The position numbers and the translations under genes were made by a program. 64,000 nt of DNA, from positions 150,191,927-150,255,926 of the forward strand of contig OZ020267.1 of assembly GCA_963971225.1 (NCBI GenBank). The letters run 5' to 3'. Positions 56,403 through 64,000 of this stretch are shown here, in pieces (position 1 is the first letter of the stretch; each line of letters opens with the position of its first letter). The notes beneath the pieces are model-generated. The model was not told the DNA's origin, searched no databases, and saw only the letters and a program-made list of their open reading frames with translations. This stretch comes from Melieria omissa. Lineage: Eukaryota > Arthropoda > Insecta > Diptera > Ulidiidae.

Positions 56403-59400
56403 AATTGCAGCTTCCGCCTTTTTTTTTAATAACTTTTGAACCCATAAAGTTAGAGTAATGAAATTTTGACACGTGATCAAGGAGATTTTGGGTTTTGACA
56501 TACTTACTCTTCAAGAAAATTTTTTAACAATTTTCAAGGATACAAAGGATTAAAATTTTCAAAGGATGTTTTTCATGTCCTTTTTTTACAAAGAGATAAA
56601 AAATCAATTTTATTTAAATTCTTTAGCCTTTTTTCTTTCATTTGATATACATATTGCCATATTTTAACGAGGTTAAGTATTTTTTATATTTTTTTATTTT
56701 TGATCCCTTTCAAAATTTTGAAGTCCTTATAAAAGGACAAAGCATGTAGAAATGAAAAACTGAGTACGCAGTATTACTATATTTGGTCTCTAGTTGGACG
56801 GATTTTTTATGGTGCGAAAATTTTTTGTTATTTTTGTCACACAGTGTTACCAGCCACCAAAAAGCATTACGAACAAAATTAAAAAAATTATATGATTTTA
56901 AATGACAGAAAATTTCTTCAGCGCATCCAGTGGGATGCGCTGATGTCTTAGTGGAACTGGATCAGTGGCGCACACAGGAGGGGGATCGGGGGTACAAAGC
57001 GTCCCAAACACAAAACATATTAACTTACTAACTTACTTTCTTACTTATAAAATATGGTTTCAAATGGTATTCGGCTCAAAAATTTAACGCAAATCAAACT
57101 CGCTCAATGAAATCCTCTATGTGCCACTGGACTGGATCAATATGCGTTGAAAATAAACATCGAAAAAGAACATAAAAACTGTTAGCTGTTTGTTAAGTCG
57201 CAGGCAAAAGTTATTTACAGTTGAGCTTCAATTCGGTTTTCATTGCCATCTTCCAATAATAGCAAACAGTTCTTCTAAGTTGAAGCTATATAAATGTACT
57301 AAATCAAAGCATTAAAACCGAAATTCCCCAAACAAAAAATGCACTTATCAGTCGGCCAAGAAAATTGCTGGATAGATAAAACGAAACGAAATAATAAAAT
57401 CCCATTGCCAACAACGTTTGAAGGAAATGCCAGCTGCAATAAATCTTAATGTGCTTTGTTGCTTATCCCGAAGCGCTCTCACTGCACTTCATCTAACATT
57501 TTGAAGCATTTTTTGCTTCTTCCGCTTCGCAATTTTATACCAAAATTTAAAGTGTGCTTTATTGTTTGTCCATAAATCTTGCTTAGTGTGCGCAAACAGA
57601 CACAAATACAAATACATTCACACACATACATGTGAGCAAGCAATAAATGTAGCCAAATACAGCGTACAGTACAACAACAATATAACAATTAAGAGCAACA
57701 ACAACAACAAGAGACCATAATAATCGCACTGATAAGAAAGAATCGTATTTATAACTGAAGCGCACTTTCGCCAAGCTGACAGCGCACACACACACATACA
57801 CACACATAGATATATTTGAACTCTTCTACAGACATTTTGATGTTGCTTGCAGCCAGACTGACGAGTGGACAGCGAAAGAAGTGACAATATGGCAACTGAA
57901 CAAACAAGCAGGCACTGAACTCAATGACTGTGTCGCAGGCATTGCACATGTATGTGTGTTTGAGTGCGAGTGTGTGTGTTTGGACGCTTCAGTTGCTGGC
58001 GTACAGCAGTGACAACGCCAGCAAAGCAGCACTTCAACATTGCTTGCTGTTATTATTATTATTTTCATTGCTCATAGTGACTGGCAACTGTTGTTATTGT
58101 TTGTATTGTTGTTGTTGCTGTTGCTGTTGTTGTCGTTGCCATTAAGCTGGCTGTTAGTTGCACTCGCCGCATTTGTGTCTGGCTTTGTTCGCTTTTGTTT
58201 TGTTGATTGCCTGTCGCTGCTGCGTTTCACTTCTTGCACCCGTTGCTATTAATGTTGTTGCTATTGTTGTTGTTGTTGTTATTATTATTGTGTGTGTCTA
58301 CTATATATCGCTGATAATGCGCCACAGCAACATGCTGCAATTCACCTCATTGTTGTTGTTGTAGTTGTAGTTGTTGTTGCAACCATCGCGTCAGTTATTT
58401 GTTTGGCTTTGGACCTCTGCTCGCCCATTTGTCGTCTGTCGCTTTGTCTGCTGCCATCGCGCCAGCCGCACTGTCCGCTTTCCGTTAGCAACATTTTTTT
58501 TTTGTTTTATTCAATGCGGCAATTTTTCGTGATTTGTTTTTTGTTTTTTGTATTTTTGTTTGTTTTTGCTGTCATTCTTTATGTGCTTTGGCTGTGCGCC
58601 GACCTTATTTTTCTGCATTTAATGTGAGAATCAACTGTGAAAGTGGAACGCAAGCGTTCGCCGTTGCTTGAACAGTCTGGAACAGTGGGCGAAGTGGTGG
58701 TGAGGGGGATGAATGGCGGCAGCGACAGCTGAAGACACACACATACTCATAGGAAGTAAAAGTTGTTGTTGTTGCTGTTGTTGTTGTATATTTTAAATAC
58801 TTTGTCTGGCTATCGAGTGTCTTCTTTAAATTGCAGCTATTGTTGTTGTTGTAGTTGTTATTGTTGCCATGTCTATTGTATTGTTTGTTAGGTTTTCATC
58901 GTTATCATAGTTGTTGTTGTCTAGTTATTATATACATAGTTTGTTATTTTTGTTAAATTTGTTGTTCTTATCATATTCTTCTCTTCATGTTCTTTTCTTA
59001 TTGTTTTTGTTGTTGCCATTTGTCAACATTGTAGTCAATGTATTGAATTCTCTTCATAGTTGTTATTGTTATTGTCACAATTTGTACATAATGTTTGTTG
59101 TTGTTATAGTTATTGCAATCATTACTCTTCTTTTTGTTGTTGTTGTTGCTATTTCTGTTTTCATTGTTGTTATAGTAATTGTAATCATTACTCTTGTTGT
59201 TGTTGTTGTTACTATTTCTATTTTCATGGCTATTTCTATTTTCCTTTTTTTTGCTATGATGGCCTTTATTGTTGTTTTTGTTATCTCCATCCGTATTGTT
59301 GGCATTCATGATTGCTGCCGAGAATGGAAGGTTAACTGCGGCCGCCTTCTGTGCGCGTCTAGACGGCGCCAGCCAAAGTGTTGTCAGCGCACAGACTGAT

Positions 59401-59912
59401 ATGCAGAAGCACAGCAATTGTTGTTGTTCCTTTCAGTTTGACTTTTGTTTGGCACACGAATTTTCGCTGCGACCGCATTGGTTTTTGGGTTTTTTTTTTT
59501 GTTATTTCCATTTGGCAAGCAGCCATGGCAAAGTTCGAAGGTTTTCACAGTCGCCTAAAAAATTGTGGAAAATTGTTGGACAACAAGCAAGCAACTTTAA
59601 ATTGAGTTATGCCGCATTGATTTTGATTTCATTTATTCAGTTAACATTTACAAAAATCACACATTGCATGCTTGCAATTGGATTTGGTAGCATACTTTTG
59701 GGGTGAAGTACTGATATGAAAAGGTAATGTTGAATTAAGCGAGGGTGAGTGTAGTACCAGCAGCACTTTCCGTCAGGGGCTTTAAAAAAGACCCATTGTG
59801 GGTTTTTTCACATAGGTGAAGCAATATTCAACTGTCTCTCGAATCGCACTGCAGCCAACAAACCAATTAGACTTTTTGATTAAATTTAGTAGATTAAATT
59901 TTTGATTAAATT
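56403..59912. other. Non-coding part of copy B between BEL and SINE
   Basis: Matches 35390-38808 with a few percent difference. Same (TTG)n-rich zone at about 58080-59280. A small B-only duplication of TAAATTTAGTAGATTAAATT lies at about 59879-59905. No gene. Confidence 0.65.
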
Positions 59913-60335
59913 TAGTAGAATCGATGCCGGCCTCGATAGTCAAGTGGGTAGCGCGCTGGCTTCTCATACCAAAGGCTCCAGGTTCGATTCCTGGCTCGGG
60001 CTGGTGAACAACTCATCTACTTCTATCGCTATCCACATGAAGGAAATGAGAATTACAAGAATCGCACAAGTGCGCTCTTGGCAGGCAATGGCAAAACCTG
60101 CAAGTGTGAACGAAAAACTGCCAATCGCCGTTCGGATTCGGCGTTAAACTGTAGGTCCCCTCCCCCCTTTCCCCATCCGCTTGAAATGTGTGCTGTAACA
60201 TATGCAAAAACAGTGTTGCATACACAGTTCAAAAACGGGTGAAATATGTGGTATCACAATGGGCCTTTCAGGCCTCCGAGTGTGTCTCTCATAGAGGCAG
60301 CCACCGCAACCTAACCTAACCTAGTAGAATCGATG
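59913..60335 (+). mobile_element. tRNA-derived SINE (about 395 bp) with 14-bp target duplication
   Basis: TAGTAGAATCGATG at 59913-59926 and 60322-60335 flank the insert; copy A has the empty site. The 5' end is tRNA-like: CTCGATAGTCAAGTGGGTAG (A box) and GGTTCGATTCC (B box near 59982) followed by CTGGCTCGGGCT. The body contains GGCGTTAAACTGTAGGTCCC (near 60140) and ends with CCTAACCTAACC. The B-box and acceptor pairing are good enough to see the tRNA origin, but the anticodon stem is poor. It would be transcribed by RNA polymerase III and mobilised by a LINE. Confidence 0.88.
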
Positions 60336-61026
60336 ATTCAACTTCTGCTGCTTTGCTGAGACTAAACTGGAATCTACGCCTGAAAGTGGGCTACAAATTT
60401 CTTGTAGTGTGGCTCTGTCACATAGGACGTGTTCTGTGGTCTCTGTTTCTTTATCATCATTATAGCCTCGACAGGTATCAAAGGATGAAGGTAAAGTGAG
60501 CCATGGAATTCAGATCAAATTAGGACCATTGCGATACATATTGAGTGCTAGTAACTTCGAGTGAGTAGATCTGAAATGATTCATACTTGTAGGGCACTTT
60601 ACAAGGCCACACTCCTTTGTGTTACATACTCTTAAGTGCAGACCAAAAAGCAGAGTCTCCTGTGTGTACTCTGATGAGCAGCTTGAGGAGTACAACTCAA
60701 CAAAAACACAATTCTTGTCTTCATCATGGAATGTTAAACTCATTGACCCAATAGATTTTCCTCTCTTTTCTTCTCTCAATATTCAGTTAAAAGGAAAAGG
60801 TTATTCTTTTGTTAGACACTCAACACCTCTTTTTACTAGCAAATGAACAAACTCATTTTTATCGATAGTACAGTCCAAGAAAACCCAGCAAAAAGTGACG
60901 TCATGGTGCGTGGTCATAACTTTTTATAATTTCTAATGTCATAACTACTTCTGATGTGAGACATTTTAAGACATGCCAAAAGAAGAAAAATTCTTCGCCT
61001 TCCAGTCACAATTTTTTTCAATAATG
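60336..61026. other. Non-coding part of copy B
   Basis: Matches 38822-39735, with B missing some sequence that A has near 38850-38940. No gene. Confidence 0.6.
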
Positions 61027-61459
61027 TGTGACGAGTCACTCTGTGCTGTGCTATGCTGAATGATGATGAATGCTTTTCCAAGCATACTTTTAGGCATGCA
61101 CTTTGTAGTACGCCAATATTGCTATAATTCCGTTATGGCGGGGATGGTTCGCGAAAGGTGATGAGCTGTGCTAAAACAATCGAGATAGAGAGTACAACTA
61201 GAATGAAACTTCTAGAAAACTAGAAACTTCGGCGCGATAAGAAAACCAGTATAAAAGCAGCAGTGTGCAGTGCAGAGAGTCGAGTCTGTGTTGAGCAAGC
61301 AAAGAGAAAACATGCAATAGTAGTAGTGTAAAGTAGAACAAGTGTAAATTTGTTAATAAAGCGATTGTTAGTTTCTGACTGCGTTTTGCGCTGAGTATTG
61401 AAGTGGTTTTGTTTTCAAGCACAATCCAGATTCGAACTTAAAAAGGTAATTTTAGCTCA
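61027..61459 (+). mobile_element. Solo LTR, same family as 23.07-23.48 kb
   Basis: Starts TGTGACGAGTCACTCTG, with TATA box CAGTATAAAAGCAG near 61248 and AATAAA near 61355; the 3' end is uncertain because it diverges after CGAACTTA. It shares with the 23-kb copy CATACTTTTAGGC, TGCTATAATTCCG and CTGACTGCGTTTTGCGCTGA. It has no internal region and no clear target duplication, and abuts mariner sequence on its right. Absent from copy A, where matching sequence continues from 39735. Confidence 0.75.
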
Positions 61460-61972
61460 GTTGGTACCAAAGCTTGGAAAATGGGTTCCGCATAAACTTT
61501 CCGTTGCAAAGAGTGTGAACACAGCAGAGAGTGAATGTGTGTTTTCAGCTGCTGCTGCGGCTTGAAAATCAGAGTTTATGAACCGTATTGTTACTAGGAT
61601 GAAAAATTGGTCCTTTGCAATAATCCTGTTCGCAAACGCCAGTGGTTAGATAAGGTGAAACACTAGAACCAACCCCAGAGATGGCCTTCAAACCAAAAAG
61701 ATTCTCCTGTATATTTGATGGGATATGACAGGTATCGCTTATTTTGATCTGCTGTAACCAAACCAGACGATCACAGCTGATTATTATTGCCATCAACTAT
61801 CCAAACTGAATGAAGCACTTGAAAAAAATCGACCGTCTTTAGCCAATAGACGCAAAGTTTTGTTTCACTACGACAACGCAAGACCGCATACCGCAAGACT
61901 GACTTTAGGCAAGCTGAATGAGCTCGATTGGGAGCTAATGCCGCATCCACCATACTCTCCGGATAAATAAAT
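61455..61972 (+). pseudogene. Mariner transposase, central and C-terminal relic
   Basis: Broken frames read in order LGKWVPHKLS, NRIVT (first catalytic Asp lost to a frameshift), NPVRKRQWLDK, then LNEALEKNRPSLANRRKV, YDNARPHTA with the second catalytic Asp, and HPPYSPD followed at once by stops. The third catalytic Asp that normally lies 34 residues after the second is missing. Copy A keeps only an N-terminal piece at the same locus. Confidence 0.85.
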
Positions 61973-64000
61973 AAAATCTCACTCCCCATATTTTTGTCTT
62001 CATATCACTTGATTCGCTGCTTTTGGTTGAAACTGAAATAAATTCTCCGAAATTGACACACCCAACCTACGTCAATTTCTATGTGCTCAGCTGTTTTTGG
62101 CTACAAATAAAAAATGAAAAAATCACATTGCAACAACAACCAACATTGCCACCTAAATATGTACATGAATTTCTTCTTTTGTGACTAACAAGCAAAAATT
62201 TGTCTACATTTGTCGGCTGCATATTTTGTCACTTTTTCCCGCTGCCAGAACAGGGACTTTTCTCAGACACTTTCACACACACACACACAGAGCAATGCCT
62301 GAGCAAACAAACGCAAAGCGCAGAACATTCATCTTCATTTATAAATGTCAATTGCTGCAAGGACATCACCACAAATAAAAAACCACAACAACAACATTAA
62401 AAACTGAACCAACAGCGTCAACAATTGGAATCCACAATTTCAATGTTTTTTGTTTTGTTTTTGTTTTTATTGTATTATTATTTTTGTGTTTGTTCATTTT
62501 TGTGCGACTTTGTTACCGCATGAAAAATTCAATTCAAATACTATTTTATTTATCTCAATTTGATTTTATTGCGAAATCAAGCAACTTTCAGCGTTTTACA
62601 AGCAGCCAATTTCGACAAACGACGAATCGAATTGCTGCGCCGCTCAGCAATGCACGCAGCCACGTTGAGGTGCTTATTTAAATAAATCGACTGCTCATGC
62701 ATACGAAATGAAGGTGAAGCAGCAAGGCTGCCAGGCGAGACTGTCAAAGCAGCAGCAGCCACACTTGAATTCGGTCGAAGTTGGAGTCGGAGTTGTCGTA
62801 GGAAGATTGCTTTGTTATTTGATAGTGTTTAATGGTAGCAGTATTGATTTGCATGTGTGAGTGAGTGAGAGTGAGTGTGTGTGTGTTTACATTGCAAGCT
62901 CAGCAACGTTTCGTATTACGCAAAGCAGCACAAATGACTTTGGCTGATGTTGAGCGCAATGATTTGCGAGAAGACAAGCTCAACTGCTACTCAACTGTTG
63001 GCTGCTCTCGCTCGGATTACATGGTTTTTACCATTTTTCTAGTCTTTTGGAAAAGTCTTTTTGGAAATGTGAATGTAGAAAATTCTGCAATTCCCCGTTT
63101 TTTTCAAGTTTCTTAAGCCGCTTAGAAGGCAAACATTGGCTGAGCGACTGCTGTCAACGTTGCGCTGTCAGTGTCACTCAAAAATATATGTCAGACAATG
63201 CGCTGTGTTAGTCTAGTTTTAGGCGTGCAGCAAAAACTGTCAAGCACTGAAATGGTTTTTTTAACGCTTTGTTTTTTTTTAATTTTTTGGTGTAACAGAC
63301 ATGGTTTTTTTGGGTTTTTCGGTTAAAATGAAAAATAGGGCAACAAGTCAGGCTGTGGTTTTGTTTGCTAAAAACTCATTGTGTTAGTGTTTTCATCATG
63401 GAAGTTCTTCATCATCGACCTCCAATGGAGTTTTCCATTTTCTGAGAAAAAAAAATCATTTTATATTTTCAACACCAAGCGCCATTACGTTTTTACTATC
63501 AACGTTGGCAATTCTTTGCAATTTTGCCCAATTTTTCTGAATTTTTCTGAATTTTTTTTCACATATTGTTTACGCACTCGACAGTCAACTTGGCGAACGC
63601 ATTCATCTTCATCGTTGAAAATTTTGTGTGACACTCCAATTGGACGCTGACGGACAGCATTTTGCTTGCACTCCAATGCACATTGCAATTTTTGTGCCTC
63701 GTTGCGTGCAAAACACACACACACTGGCAGCATTTTTCGACACTGTATGTGTGTGCGGAATTTTTCATTTTTATATTTTGTATCAATAAACATAGCAATG
63801 CATCATTGTGCGTTGAGGCTGTTGTGCTGAAAATCTTCAAAATATTATGAAGATATTTTTAAAGGGGAAAATTATGAGTTGGGAATAGCAAACAAATTGT
63901 AAAAAATGAAAACTATGCAATTTTGTTTAACATGAAAATAAATGTGTTGAAAAAGATTTCATTTTGTATAACCAAAAATTGGTTTTTTACGTTCACTAAA
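61973..64000. other. Non-coding part of copy B to window end
   Basis: Matches 40063-42013. CA run near 62275-62288. No gene; the duplication continues past the window. Confidence 0.65.

Larger units (their letters stand above)
42494..64000 (+). repeat. Large direct duplication, copy B
   Basis: Matches copy A from 29249 onward and is still matching at the window end. It is ~8.7 kb longer over the shared interval because of the BEL element (7.1 kb plus 5 bp), a MITE and SINE cluster (~0.7 kb), a SINE (0.4 kb), a solo LTR (0.43 kb), retained mariner sequence and a longer microsatellite. Confidence 0.92.

Noticed and set aside
59925..60002. Free-standing tRNA gene
   Set aside because: Good A and B boxes, but poor anticodon stem, a ~320-bp body and target duplications make it a SINE head.

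Overview
The window looks like intergenic or intronic DNA from a higher dipteran insect, possibly a tephritid-type fruit fly. The species guess is weak and rests on overall style: AT-rich DNA, abundant (CAA/GTT)n and (TG)n, insect LINE, mariner, BEL and SINE families, and a primer site that matches my recollection of the fly tRNA-Tyr 3' end. I find no convincing host protein-coding exon in 64 kb. Every frame with recognisable protein homology belongs to a mobile element.

Left part (1-29.2 kb). Simple non-coding DNA is punctuated by several elements. There is a 143-bp tandem array (2.2-3.05 kb). A 5'-truncated R1-like LINE tail has a poly-A tract and a 14-bp target duplication (3.4-4.17 kb). 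A dispersed composite repeat with a 180-197-bp tandem core occurs three times (7.4, 13.1 and 24.7 kb, the middle one inverted). A short retroposed fragment lies at 12.0 kb and an AT-rich ~180-bp array at 15.0-16.35 kb. A nearly full-length LINE on the minus strand (17.75-22.1 kb) has a PHD-type zinc-finger ORF1 and an endonuclease/RT ORF2 broken by one nonsense codon. There is also a solo LTR with 4-bp target duplication (23.07-23.48 kb) and a piggyBac-like MITE at TTAA (28.45 kb).

Right part (29.2-64 kb). Two direct copies of the same locus, A (29249-42013) and B (42494 to the window end), flank a run of exactly 200 Ns. They match closely (only a few percent substitutions in stretches compared by eye) but differ in mobile-element insertions. 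This is what two haplotypes laid end to end by a scaffolder would look like; a real tandem duplication is the alternative. B carries a 7127-bp BEL/Pao LTR retrotransposon, a tRNA-derived SINE, a second solo LTR and a MITE plus SINE cluster. A has clean empty sites for the BEL and the SINE. The copies also differ in which half of a dead mariner they kept and in which microsatellite has expanded (hexamer in A, heptamer in B).

The BEL/Pao element (49271-56397) is the functional centre of the window. It has 333-bp LTRs that I read as identical, a 5-bp target duplication, a tRNA-Tyr-type primer site, a leader with a 106-bp higher-order repeat, and intact gag and pol frames. Gag and pol lie in the same frame, separated by one UAG followed by CAA-UUA, the tobacco-mosaic-virus-type leaky context. 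A perfect 9-bp hairpin begins 16 nt downstream. I infer that Pol is made by programmed stop-codon readthrough.
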